A stretch of DNA of 22,087 nt from DASWHK01 sp036398215 (GTDB taxonomy: Bacteria > Acidobacteriota > UBA890), in NCBI GenBank assembly GCA_036398215.1, contig DASWHK010000285.1:1-22087 (forward strand), given 5' to 3'. Made by a program: the position numbers and the translations under genes. Each line of letters opens with the position of its first letter. The stretch's first letter is position 1. Below are positions 1 to 5,808 of this stretch, in pieces. The notes beneath the pieces were generated by a model. The model saw only the letters and a program-made list of their open reading frames with translations. It ran no database searches and was not told where the DNA came from.

Positions 1-2
1 AG

Positions 3-71
3 CTCGGCAACGTCCTCGACCGGATCGAGGAGCGGGCGACGCGGCCAGCATCCGCCCACGCGGCCGACTGA
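3..71 (+). CDS. C-terminal tail of an unidentified protein (partial)
   Basis: An open frame enters from the left edge and stops at TGA 69-71. The 22 visible residues begin LGNVLDRIEERATRP and look like the end of a charged amphipathic helix followed by an Ala-rich tail. No family can be assigned from so little. The other two plus frames also stay open over this short stretch, so frame choice rests on the helix-like composition and the stop followed by non-coding sequence. Confidence 0.4.
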   Translation, partial: LGNVLDRIEERATRPASAHAAD

Positions 72-146
72 TCGAGCCCGGCACCCCGGGACCCCCCCCA
101 TGCGGCGCCGGCTCGTGCTCTCCCCTGTAATGGGGTACCCCCGACG

Positions 147-180
147 TCTCTCTGCCCGTGGGAAAAAATTCACAGAGAGA
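147..180. repeat. Inverted repeat, 8-bp arms
   Basis: Arms TCTCTCTG (147-154) and CAGAGAGA (173-180) are perfectly complementary around an 18-nt loop containing AAAAAATTCA. The loop and right arm resemble a second site at 2404-2418, which shares AAAAATTCAC followed by GAGAG. Confidence 0.4.
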
Positions 181-600
181 GCGGCGAGGCCCTGCCGCCG
201 TCGGCCATTCGCCGTCGCGGGCGCCTCCGAGGTTGAGCAGGTTCGCGAACCGGCGCTATACGTGAGCCCAGGGAGCCTGAGCCGCACCAGGTGGGCCGAG
301 GCCCCCCGGGGCCTGGTGTCGGGGGCCGGGGCGGCGCCGCGGGCGCGAGAGGCGACTTTTTCGGCCCTGCGGGCGCCCCCAGGGTGGCGGTGCGGATCGC
401 CGCCGCGGCGGTCACGAAGCGGAGCGCCCCACCGAGGGCGCCCATCCCTGGCAGTCGCAGCCGCCATTCCCCGAACGTCTCCCGCTGCGCGGGCCTTCGG
501 TGCTCGCCTGCCGACCACCCCGGGAACCTCAGCGGTGGCGGGCTTTCGAGCTCTGGCCGGCCGTGCGGCAGGAGGATTTCGAGCGGGGGACGATGCCGCC

Positions 601-656
601 CGGTCCGGCGGAGCCGCGGCTGTCGGCGGCAGATTGCAGGTCAGCCGGTGGTTGTA
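601..656. repeat. Direct repeat, left copy flanking the lipoprotein gene
   Basis: The first 22 nt (601-622, starting CGGTCCGGCGGA) are identical to 1310-1331. Weaker similarity continues to a shared GCCGG-n-GGTTGT block, at offset 43 here and offset 46 in the right copy. The two copies bracket the minus-strand lipoprotein gene about 709 bp apart in the same orientation. Confidence 0.6.
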
Positions 657-696
657 ACGGTCCTGCCGGGGGATGCGCCGCTCCGACGGCCAGCTC

Positions 697-1248
697 CTAC
701 CGCGTGCCCGAGATCGTCTGGTCGATGCGCAGGAGGCCGAACTGCGCGCACGTGAACGTGACGGACGCGCTGACGTTCACACGGTTACCCGAGAACGTCC
801 CGTTGTACTCGGTGCTCGAGCTGAGATTCGTACACCCGAGGCTGGCGATGGAATCCTGCAGCACGGGCTGCCCGGGTGCGACGAGCGACATGTTCGTACC
901 ACCATCCATGCGAACGGTGCCCGAGATCGTGCCTGATGTCGGGGTTGAAAGCGCCTGCCCTCCAGACTGGCACGGCTGGCGGACGAACGTGCCCGAGAAC
1001 TGAGAGCCGTTCTGCGACGACACGGTCATCTGGCCCGGGCAGGAAACCTGTACTGTCTGGCCCGTCGATATCTGCGTCAACGACGAGACGAAGAACAGCT
1101 GCGACTGGTAGGTGCCCAGGACGTTCGGAAACTGCGGCGCCGGTGGGGCGGTTGGCGAGTCGCCGCCACACGCCACCAGAGTGAGCGGCATGGTGAGCAA
1201 GAGTGCGGCTGTGCGCATGCGCGCTACGCTACTCGCCGACCGCGGCAT
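697..1248 (-). CDS. Secreted lipoprotein of unknown function
   Basis: A 183-aa protein with a type II signal peptide: positive N-region, hydrophobic LLLTMPLTL, then lipobox LVAC at about residues 24-27 followed by GGDSPTAPP, a typical outer-surface lipoprotein linker. The mature part is Ser/Thr/Gly/Asn-rich with alternating hydrophobic positions, which suggests a small beta-sandwich or barrel, and it contains four cysteines that could pair. I chose ATG 1248 because a GGAGGGG motif lies about 12-14 nt upstream; ATG 1218 is an alternative that still keeps the signal peptide. Directly repeated DNA (601 and 1310) flanks the gene, so it may be a mobile or duplicated cargo gene. It resembles the many small lineage-specific lipoproteins of Acidobacteriota and Gemmatimonadota, but no named family is recognised. 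Confidence 0.75.
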   Translation of the reverse strand: MPRSASSVARMRTAALLLTMPLTLVACGGDSPTAPPAPQFPNVLGTYQSQLFFVSSLTQISTGQTVQVSCPGQMTVSSQNGSQFSGTFVRQPCQSGGQALSTPTSGTISGTVRMDGGTNMSLVAPGQPVLQDSIASLGCTNLSSSTEYNGTFSGNRVNVSASVTFTCAQFGLLRIDQTISGTR

Positions 1249-1309
1249 TGCACAACCGGACCCCTCCGCCTGCCCTATCCCCCCCCCGCCCGCGCCTCGC
1301 TGGGCGCGT

Positions 1310-1368
1310 CGGTCCGGCGGAGCCGCGGCTGCCAGTGGCGGGGGAGCGAAACCCGGCCGGAGGTTGTC
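1310..1368. repeat. Direct repeat, right copy flanking the lipoprotein gene
   Basis: Positions 1310-1331 are identical to 601-622. Looser similarity extends to the shared GCCGG-GGTTGT block near 1356-1366. It lies just upstream of the lipoprotein start, in the divergent intergenic region. Confidence 0.6.
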
Positions 1369-1380
1369 GTTGACGGCCCT

Positions 1381-1424
1381 CGTTCGTGTTCGTAGGGTGG
1401 CGCCACGAACGGCGGGTTTCGTGG
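1381..1424 (+). promoter_or_regulatory. Mutually exclusive hairpins upstream of a small membrane-protein ORF
   Basis: Segment A, CGTTCGTG (1381-1388), pairs perfectly with segment B, CACGAACG (1404-1411). Segment B, extended to CCACGAA (1403-1409), also pairs perfectly with segment C, TTCGTGG (1418-1424). The two pairings cannot coexist, the geometry of an attenuator or RNA switch. The start codon at 1436 follows 11 nt later. No T-tract follows, so any control would act on translation. Paired inverted protein operators are the alternative reading. Confidence 0.35.
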
Positions 1425-1435
1425 GGCCTGGAGCG

Positions 1436-1795
1436 ATGACCGATCAGGCGGTAGACGCTGGAGGGAAGCGCGGCGGGATTCCCTGGCGCGCGATCCAGCG
1501 GCGCGGTGCGCTGATCCTCGCCGGGTGGTGGTGCTTCCTGCTGCTCGTGGCTCTCCTGTCGGGCAACGGCGGGCGGTTTCTTGGTGCGCTGGGAAGCGAG
1601 GCGTTCGAGAGACCGCTCAGCTTCATCCTCCGCATCTACCTCTCGGCCTGGATTCTCGGGGGCGCGTGGGAGCTCATCACGGCCTTGCCGCGCCTGGTGC
1701 GTCGGGTCGCCGGTGCCGTGCGCCTGGAGCTTGATCAACCGGCTCGGATGCGGCATCGAAGGCGTCTTGGGCCACGTTGCGGAGCCGGTACATGA
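1436..1795 (+). CDS. Small predicted membrane protein, two TM segments
   Basis: A 119-aa ORF from ATG 1436. Residues about 25-43 (ALILAGWWCFLLLVALLSG) and 62-85 (LSFILRIYLSAWILGGAWEL) form two hydrophobic spans joined by a short polar loop; the C-terminus is Arg-rich. The last 40 residues overlap, tail to tail, a minus-strand ORF that also encodes hydrophobic segments, and their composition (RMRHRRRLGPRCGAGT) looks non-native, so the original stop may have been lost by truncation. A GGAG lies only 3-4 nt before the ATG, too close for a good ribosome site. No family is recognised. Confidence 0.5.
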   Translation: MTDQAVDAGGKRGGIPWRAIQRRGALILAGWWCFLLLVALLSGNGGRFLGALGSEAFERPLSFILRIYLSAWILGGAWELITALPRLVRRVAGAVRLELDQPARMRHRRRLGPRCGAGT

Positions 1796-2098
1796 AGCGT
1801 TCTTTCCGCCACTCCCACGCGCACCAGGCAGCAACGAGCAGCACCCACCATAGCGGCGGGTTCGGATTCTCGTCGATCACGAAGGCCATGATGGTCACGA
1901 GCGCCGCGAGATAACCGAGGGGGAAGAACAGCGGTACGAGCAGCGGAAAGCACTCCTGGATGATCTTGTGCGCCCGCTCACGCTCGACAACTACGCGCTC
2001 TCCCTCTCCGTGTGGCTCCGCGGACTGCCGCTGACGACGAAGAGGACCGTCGACCGGATCGCTGTGTCCCACTGGAAGTAGGTGTCGAGCCAGGACAT
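1677..2098 (-). pseudogene. Membrane-protein gene, apparently frameshifted
   Basis: Reading leftward, ATG 2098 opens a credible N-terminus (MSWLDTYFQWDTAIRSTVLF...) that stops at TAG 1991-1993. A second frame then supplies a continuous, protein-like sequence: a helical stretch with HKIIQECFPLL, TM span VPLFFPLGYLAALVTIMAFVI, a short PNPPLW turn, TM span WVLLVAAWCAWEW, then a basic cytoplasmic tail down to TGA 1677. The second frame has no good start codon of its own, and a one-base change near 1985-2000 would join the two parts. I therefore read this as one small two-TM protein gene broken by a frameshift. Sequencing error or programmed frameshifting are alternatives. The 3' end overlaps the convergent membrane ORF by about 120 nt. 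Confidence 0.45.
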
Positions 2099-2248
2099 CG
2101 AGCACGCTCCGCGTTGTAGGCGGTGGAGAAGTCGCCCGGCATGCTATCCGCCGGCTGCTCAAGCGACAAAGGAACCCGCCGGTAGCAGCCGCCCCCAGCA
2201 GCCCGATCGCCGCTTCCCGCGAAGCTTCACCGCTCCCTGTCGTCGCGG

Positions 2249-2278
2249 TTGCAGCTTGCTCGCGGCCTGTGCTTTAAT
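2249..2278 (+). promoter_or_regulatory. Sigma70-like promoter of the XRE leader
   Basis: TTGCAG (2249-2254) and TTTAAT (2273-2278) are separated by 18 nt in an otherwise GC-rich background. Transcription would start near 2285 and run through a structured leader of about 200 nt before the XRE-type gene. Confidence 0.45.
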
Positions 2279-2284
2279 AGCAAC

Positions 2285-2482
2285 AACTCGGCGGTCGCCA
2301 AAGCGCCGCCCTGTGGCCTAGTGATCCAACCTGTTGCAAGGAGGTGGGGCCGTCACTAGGAACAGGAGCGGAACGTTGATGTTCGGGCGCAAGACCGATC
2401 GAGAAAAATTCACGAGAGCCAAGAGCTCCGAAAACCCAACGAGACCCCAGAGGTCCAGGCGATTCCGCCTGGGCCTTTTTTT
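2285..2482 (+). ncRNA. Candidate structured leader or small RNA ending at an intrinsic terminator
   Basis: The segment lies between a plausible promoter and a strong rho-independent terminator and has little coding character. It contains a perfect 8-bp stem, CCTAGTGA (2317-2324) with TCACTAGG (2353-2360), enclosing CAAGGAGGTGG, a strong Shine-Dalgarno-like sequence that could be sequestered or exposed. An AT-rich patch AAAAATTCAC lies at 2404-2413. The terminator sits only 22 nt before the XRE start codon, so the RNA is either a terminated small RNA or an attenuator controlling the regulator. No known riboswitch class was recognised. Confidence 0.4.
2452..2482 (+). terminator. Strong rho-independent terminator
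   Basis: Arms CCAGGCG (2455-2461) and CGCCTGG (2466-2472) pair perfectly around a 4-nt loop. The stem can extend outward through 2452-2454 with 2473-2475, and seven T residues (2476-2482) follow. It lies upstream of, not behind, the XRE gene, so readthrough or antitermination would decide its expression, unless the gene has its own promoter. Confidence 0.85.
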
Positions 2483-2504
2483 GTCTAACCGGGAGAGGGG
2501 GCAC

Positions 2505-2723
2505 ATGAAGCCACTAACGCAGATGCGGATCATGCGACTCGAGCGCCAGGTGACGCTCTCGCAACTCAGTCAGTGCGTTGGCGTCGACCACACCACCCTC
2601 AGCCGCATCGAGCGCGGCCTGCGCTCGGTCGATGGCGAAGTGGCCGATGCGATCGCCAACGAGCTGGGAACGACAAGCGCCGACCTCTTCGTCGCAGATC
2701 GACTGTTGGCCGCGACCGCCTGA
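2505..2723 (+). CDS. XRE/Cro-type helix-turn-helix regulator
   Basis: A 72-aa single-domain DNA-binding protein. Residues about 8-60 form the five-helix HTH_3 fold: RIMRLERQVTLSQLSQCVGVDHTTLSRIERG holds the two HTH helices, followed by the usual conserved acidic/hydrophobic helix (VADAIANELGTTSADLF). ATG 2505 is preferred over longer in-frame alternatives because GGGAGAGGGGG sits just upstream and the longer version would translate the terminator hairpin. It heads the small-gene cassette that ends in the serine recombinase, so it most likely represses or times element gene expression. Single-domain XRE proteins of this size are typical of phage and integrative elements; a cognate operator has not been identified. 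Confidence 0.85.
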   Translation: MKPLTQMRIMRLERQVTLSQLSQCVGVDHTTLSRIERGLRSVDGEVADAIANELGTTSADLFVADRLLAATA

Positions 2724-2734
2724 CCAACAAGAAA

Positions 2735-2763
2735 CCGCCGCCAGGGGACGAACCCGGCGGCGG
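2735..2763 (+). other. GC-rich hairpin downstream of the XRE gene
   Basis: CCGCCGCC (2735-2742) pairs with GGCGGCGG (2756-2763), and the inner GGG/CCC extend it with a one-base bulge. It lies 12 nt after the XRE stop codon. The following CTCAAAACTCC has no T-run, so it may be a rho-dependent end, an RNA-stabilising stem or an attenuator for the next genes. Confidence 0.4.
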
Positions 2764-2800
2764 CTCAAAACTCCTAACGGACGGAAGGAGCCACAACGTG

Positions 2801-2926
2801 ATGTGCATCGTAGCAGACCAGCCTAGCAACGACCACCTACCGCCCGTCGCCCCCCGGGGCACCCTCCGCGTGAACGGCGGTTGGTCCTGGGCCTCGCCAG
2901 ACGGCTCGACGGGAGCGGCGGCATGA
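2801..2926 (+). CDS. 41-aa small protein of the element
   Basis: ATG 2801 follows an excellent GGAAGGAG ribosome site (about 2782-2790) with standard spacing; GTG 2798 is an alternative. The peptide begins MCIVADQPSNDHLPPVAPRG and includes WSWASPDGSTG. It has no TM segment or known motif. The stop TGA overlaps the ATG of the next gene (ATGA at 2923-2926), a translational coupling junction that supports it being real or acting as a leader peptide. Confidence 0.5.
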   Translation: MCIVADQPSNDHLPPVAPRGTLRVNGGWSWASPDGSTGAAA

Positions 2927-3402
2927 GCGCGGGCCCCAAGTTGCGCGTCGCGCAGGTGCGCCGGATCGAGTCCGCGATCGGCCGTCCCGCACCGGCCCCG
3001 CGGCCCCACTTCCCTGACCTCGACGGCCTGACGGTGCGAGCTCGGTGCGTCGATGTGTCGATCCGTTTCAACGCCCGGTGGCGGCGCGAGGAGGTCCACC
3101 TGCTGTTCGAGGTGCTGGATGAAGGCGCCGCTCATGGCGCGATCGTCTGGAGCAAGTTGAACTACCCGCAGGAGATCGGCCAGGGGGCTTTCTTCTACCG
3201 CTGGTACTGCGCATTGGTCGACGTGCCGGCGGCCGGCGAATCGATGGCGCCGGACTCCTTCCGAGGAGTCGAGGCGCGGATCACCCTTCGGACGTCGCGC
3301 AGCACGCCTCCCTACACCGTCGTGGACGCTGGGGCTGCTCCGGTGCTTCTCGGTAGTTGTACCCCTGCCCTTTCACCCGTACCCATGGACCCGGAACCCT
3401 AA
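2923..3402 (+). CDS. Hypothetical protein of the integrated element, 159 aa
   Basis: The start is fixed by the ATGA overlap with the preceding small ORF. The protein is mixed alpha/beta: basic N-terminus MSAGPKLRVAQVRRIESAIG, then DLDGLTVRARCVDVSIRFNARWRREEVHLLFEVLDEG and GAFFYRWYCALVDVP, alternating strands of hydrophobic and charged residues that suggest a small soluble beta-rich fold. No family is recognised. The last 20 or so residues (SCTPALSPVPMDPEP) run into C-rich repetitive DNA, so the natural C-terminus may have been altered. Position between the XRE regulator and the recombinase suggests an element-specific accessory function; nothing more specific is supported. Confidence 0.6.
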   Translation: MSAGPKLRVAQVRRIESAIGRPAPAPRPHFPDLDGLTVRARCVDVSIRFNARWRREEVHLLFEVLDEGAAHGAIVWSKLNYPQEIGQGAFFYRWYCALVDVPAAGESMAPDSFRGVEARITLRTSRSTPPYTVVDAGAAPVLLGSCTPALSPVPMDPEP

Positions 3403-3484
3403 CCCTTCACCCCCTACCCCCTACCTGACACCCACGACCAACCAACCCAAACCCAGCACCCACACCCAGCACCCAGCACCCAGC
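3403..3484. repeat. C-rich simple repeats, G-quadruplex-prone on minus strand
   Basis: The plus strand has runs of CCC to CCCCC every 3-8 nt, including CCCTAACCC near 3398. It ends in heptamers ACCCAGC at 3451-3457, 3464-3470, 3471-3477 and 3478-3484. The C-runs begin before the gene stop, near 3360. The complementary strand carries more than ten GGG tracts with short loops. Confidence 0.7.
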
Positions 3485-3486
3485 AC

Positions 3487-3768
3487 ATGAGCAACGCACC
3501 CAACAACGTGTCGCAGCCGAGCCCGAGGTCGAGTACCTGCGCTACGGCGTGCCTGTACATCCGGCACCTGAGCGCCCGCAGGAGCGCCGATCTTCTCGCC
3601 GCCGACGGGTCGGTTGCGGCCGACTCCGGCGCCGGGCGGGCCGATCATGGTGCCGGTCCCGGAAACCGAGCGCCTGAGCGGCATCAGGACGTGCGATCGC
3701 CTAGCGACTCGACACCCCAACACCCCCGGAATCGTGGCAACGACGGAGGAACGCATGGCGAGGATTGA
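3487..3768 (+). CDS. Doubtful ORF between repeat and 94-aa gene
   Basis: A 93-aa frame from ATG 3487, immediately after the heptamer repeat and without a ribosome site. The first 50 codons have C/G-rich third positions as in real genes here (LYIRHLSARRSADLLAADGS), but the second half is Ser/Pro/His/Arg-rich and loses that bias. It ends inside the next gene. It could be a decayed gene, and an overlapping frame (AAEPEVEYLRYGVPVHPAPE) also looks partly protein-like. Outside this ORF I see no other gene in 3403-3754. Confidence 0.25.
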   Translation: MSNAPNNVSQPSPRSSTCATACLYIRHLSARRSADLLAADGSVAADSGAGRADHGAGPGNRAPERHQDVRSPSDSTPQHPRNRGNDGGTHGED

Positions 3769-4039
3769 CTTCAGGATCGGCCGCCGCACCTATCGGCTTG
3801 AGGCCGATGGCCACTGCTGGACGCTGGCACGTGTCGAGGTGGTCCAAGGCGGCAAGACCGCCGGCACGGAGCGCCTGGCTGACTCGACCTACCACGTGAG
3901 TATCGAGAGCGCGTTGGCGCATGCCTACGAGCTGGGCTTGCGCGAGTCGGGCGTCTCGACGCTGGACGAGCTGCGGGAGGAGGCGCGGCGGTTGCGTCGG
4001 GACATCCGCGCCGCGTTCGCGATGGAGGCGGCCGCGTGA
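3755..4039 (+). CDS. Small element protein, 94 aa
   Basis: ATG 3755 follows CGGAGGA (3744-3750) at good spacing. The N-terminal half reads as a beta sheet (MARIDFRIGRRTYRLEADGHCWTLARVEVVQGGKT) and the C-terminal half as amphipathic helices with a charged coiled-coil-like stretch (TLDELREEARRLRRDIRAAF). This layout resembles small phage- or plasmid-borne proteins found near recombinase genes, but I cannot name a family. The stop overlaps a GTGA that could start a 27-residue ORF (4036-4119), which has no protein-like features. The next better gene starts at 4127, giving a compact cassette with the recombinase. Confidence 0.65.
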   Translation: MARIDFRIGRRTYRLEADGHCWTLARVEVVQGGKTAGTERLADSTYHVSIESALAHAYELGLRESGVSTLDELREEARRLRRDIRAAFAMEAAA

Positions 4040-4126
4040 GAGACCTACCCAGGGCGATGTGGGCGCCTGCTGGGCGTGCGATCGCCCGGCGCCCGAACGG
4101 TGGCAACCGAGGGGACTGACGACTCG

Positions 4127-4330
4127 ATGAGGGCCGCACCGGACAACCTGAAGCGCTTCCCCTCCCGCGAGGGGCGACGCCGGCTCAGCGTTACCCGGTG
4201 CCGCGCTCTGCTTCGTGAAGGCGGGGCGCCCGAAGCGAGCATGACCGATGCGGAGGTCCTGGCGCTTCGTGATAGGTTGGCAGCCCTGGCCGACGTGCTG
4301 ATCGGTGTCCACATGGGGGCGCGAGCGTGA
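4127..4330 (+). CDS. 67-aa protein coupled to the serine recombinase
   Basis: From ATG 4127 the frame gives a basic N-terminus (MRAAPDNLKRFPSREGRRR) and a helical C-terminal half ending in TDAEVLALRDRLAALADVLIG, a short pattern I associate with small proteins encoded just upstream of large serine recombinases. GTG 4076 is an upstream alternative. The stop codon overlaps the GTG start of the recombinase (4327), so the two are translationally coupled. A recombination directionality factor or DNA-binding accessory role is possible by position only; no HTH is visible. Confidence 0.55.
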   Translation: MRAAPDNLKRFPSREGRRRLSVTRCRALLREGGAPEASMTDAEVLALRDRLAALADVLIGVHMGARA

Positions 4331-5808
4331 GAGCTGCTGCGTACTGCCGGGTCTCGACGCGGGAGCAGGTCGAGAACACCTCTCTGGAAACCCAAGAGCA
4401 GGCCATCCGCGCCTACTGCGATCGGGAGGGCCTCCAGCTCGTGCGCGTGTTCCGCGAGCAGGGGGAGAGCGCCAAGACGGCGGACCGGCCCCAGCTTCAA
4501 TCCCTGCTGGCCTACTGCGCGAGCGAGCCCGTCGACCTGGTGCTCGTTTGGAAGTTCGACCGGTTCGCTCGCGAGCTCGCGCAGCACGTTCAGTTGCGCG
4601 CCCAGCTCCGTGGCCTGGGCGCAGAGGTGCGCTCGATCACCGAGTCCACCGGTGACGACGACCCCGCCGGCCGCCTCCTCGAGAACGTGCTCGCCGCCAT
4701 CGCCCAGTTCGACAACGACGTACGGGCGCAGCGGACGCGAAGGGGCATGAAGGCGAAGGCCGAGCAAGGCCTCTGGCTGTCGCGCCCGCCGCTCGGCTAC
4801 CGGCGCACCGTCGACGAGCTCGGCCGCAGCAACCTCGAGCCCGACCCTGTGCGGGCGCCTCTCGTGCGCGCTGCCTTCGAAGCGATCGCCGCCGGTGCGA
4901 CGCCTGTCGAGGACGTGCGGCAACGACTCACCGAGCAGGGATTGGCGACGGTGACCGGGCGGGTTGTCGCTCCCGAGAGCTTCCACCGGATCCTGCGGAA
5001 CCCGATCTACGCCGGCCGCATCGTGTTCGAGAAGCTGGACGTCGACGCACCGGCCGCCTTCGAGCCGATCGTGGCGCCGGAGCTGTTCGCCGCGGTGCAG
5101 GATCGCCTCGACGGCAAGGGGTTGCCGCGGCGTCGCGCCGGTGACGAGGATTTCCCGCTGCGACGCTTCGCCTTCTGCGCGCATTGTGACCGTCGGCTGA
5201 CCGGCGGGTGGTCGAGGGGCAAGCGGCGCCGGTACCCGTACTACCGATGCTCGGTGTGCAACGGCAGCGGTGTCCGGCGCGGCGTGCTGCACGGCTCCTT
5301 CCTCTCCCACCTCGAGGCGCTGTCGCTCGATCGCGCTTACGTGCCCCTCTTCCGGGAGGTCTCGCTAGCTGCCTTCCGGTGCCGGGCCGAACTCGACAGC
5401 TCCGAACGGGCGAACCTCACCCGCGAGCTGAACACCGTCGGCGATCGGGAGCGCCGGCTCCGGGAGGCCTACATCTTCGAGCGGCGAATCACGGCCGACG
5501 TGTACGACGAGGAGAGCCGCTTGCTGCAGGAGCGCCGGGCGGGCATCGAGCGCGCCCTCCGCGGCCCACACGTCGGCGTCGACGCAGCGACCGTAACGCG
5601 AGAGTGTGAACACCTGCTGGCCGACCTTGGAACCGCGTGGAACCGGGCGCCAGTCGCTCAACGCCGGGTCCTGCAGCGCCTGGTGTACCCGGACGGAGTC
5701 CCGGTGCTCCAGAGGGAGGTTCGAACACCCCGCGAGGCCAGTGTTTTCGCGGTGTTGCGGGCGATCGAGGGCGGCGGGCAGAGGTTAGGCAGCCCTAACG
5801 GGATTTGA
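4327..5808 (+). CDS. Large serine recombinase (site-specific integrase)
   Basis: 493 aa, GTG start. The N-terminal resolvase domain (about 1-145) has the nucleophile S10 in AYCRVSTREQ, R8, and DRFAR at 78-82. The recombinase domain (about 150-260) includes GLWLSRPPLGYRR and ESFHRILRNPIYAGRIVF. A zinc ribbon follows with C284/C287 and C308/C311, then a charged helical, coiled-coil-like segment. All catalytic features expected of phiC31/Bxb1-type integrases are present, so it is probably active. It catalyses unidirectional attP x attB strand exchange by a double-strand break with 5'-phosphoseryl links. The ORF ends inside the tRNA-Glu gene: its last few residues and TGA stop are read from the tRNA 3' region, strongly suggesting the crossover lies there. 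Coupled by GTGA overlap to the 67-aa gene. Confidence 0.95.
   Translation: MRAAAYCRVSTREQVENTSLETQEQAIRAYCDREGLQLVRVFREQGESAKTADRPQLQSLLAYCASEPVDLVLVWKFDRFARELAQHVQLRAQLRGLGAEVRSITESTGDDDPAGRLLENVLAAIAQFDNDVRAQRTRRGMKAKAEQGLWLSRPPLGYRRTVDELGRSNLEPDPVRAPLVRAAFEAIAAGATPVEDVRQRLTEQGLATVTGRVVAPESFHRILRNPIYAGRIVFEKLDVDAPAAFEPIVAPELFAAVQDRLDGKGLPRRRAGDEDFPLRRFAFCAHCDRRLTGGWSRGKRRRYPYYRCSVCNGSGVRRGVLHGSFLSHLEALSLDRAYVPLFREVSLAAFRCRAELDSSERANLTRELNTVGDRERRLREAYIFERRITADVYDEESRLLQERRAGIERALRGPHVGVDAATVTRECEHLLADLGTAWNRAPVAQRRVLQRLVYPDGVPVLQREVRTPREASVFAVLRAIEGGGQRLGSPNGI
5785..5808. other. Probable attachment-site junction at tRNA-Glu 3' end
   Basis: The end of the recombinase frame and the 3' end of the tRNA coincide. 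After the discriminator base the DNA reads CCT instead of CCA on the tRNA strand, consistent with element DNA abutting the tRNA. A second copy of the T-arm/acceptor sequence was sought on both strands and only an 8-nt match CCTAACGG (near 2773) was found, so the partner site is probably outside the window or has a very short core. Confidence 0.45.

Larger units (their letters stand above)
72..696. other. Gene-free stretch with hairpins
   Basis: No ORF here has convincing protein character: all are Arg/Ala/Pro/Gly-rich shadows of GC-rich DNA. It holds an 8-bp inverted repeat (147-154 with 173-180) around an AT-rich loop, a perfect 10-bp palindrome GTTCGCGAAC at 241-250, and a strong hairpin with arms CACCAGG (285-291) and CCTGGTG (312-318). 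The first copy of a direct repeat starts at 601. There is no T-tract after any hairpin, so none is called a terminator. Confidence 0.5.

Noticed and set aside
100..657. A 185-codon plus-strand frame in the first gene-free stretch
   Set aside because: Arg/Ala/Pro-rich with no hydrophobic core, overlapping equally long frames on both strands. No ribosome site.
697..1368. Lipoprotein gene as an integron cassette with attC-like ends
   Set aside because: The flanking repeats lack the RYYYAAC/GTTRRRY core sites and the inverted-repeat layout of attC.
2334..2504. An N-terminal extension of the XRE protein starting at TTG 2334
   Set aside because: It would translate through the intrinsic terminator; the ATG at 2505 has a better ribosome site and gives the normal domain length.
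2770..2780. CCTAACGG as the second attachment site of the element
   Set aside because: Only 8 nt match the tRNA 3' region, expected by chance, and the site lies inside the cassette.
3451..3484. ACCCAGC heptamers as a CRISPR array
   Set aside because: The units are 7 nt with no spacers of constant length; this is a simple tandem repeat.
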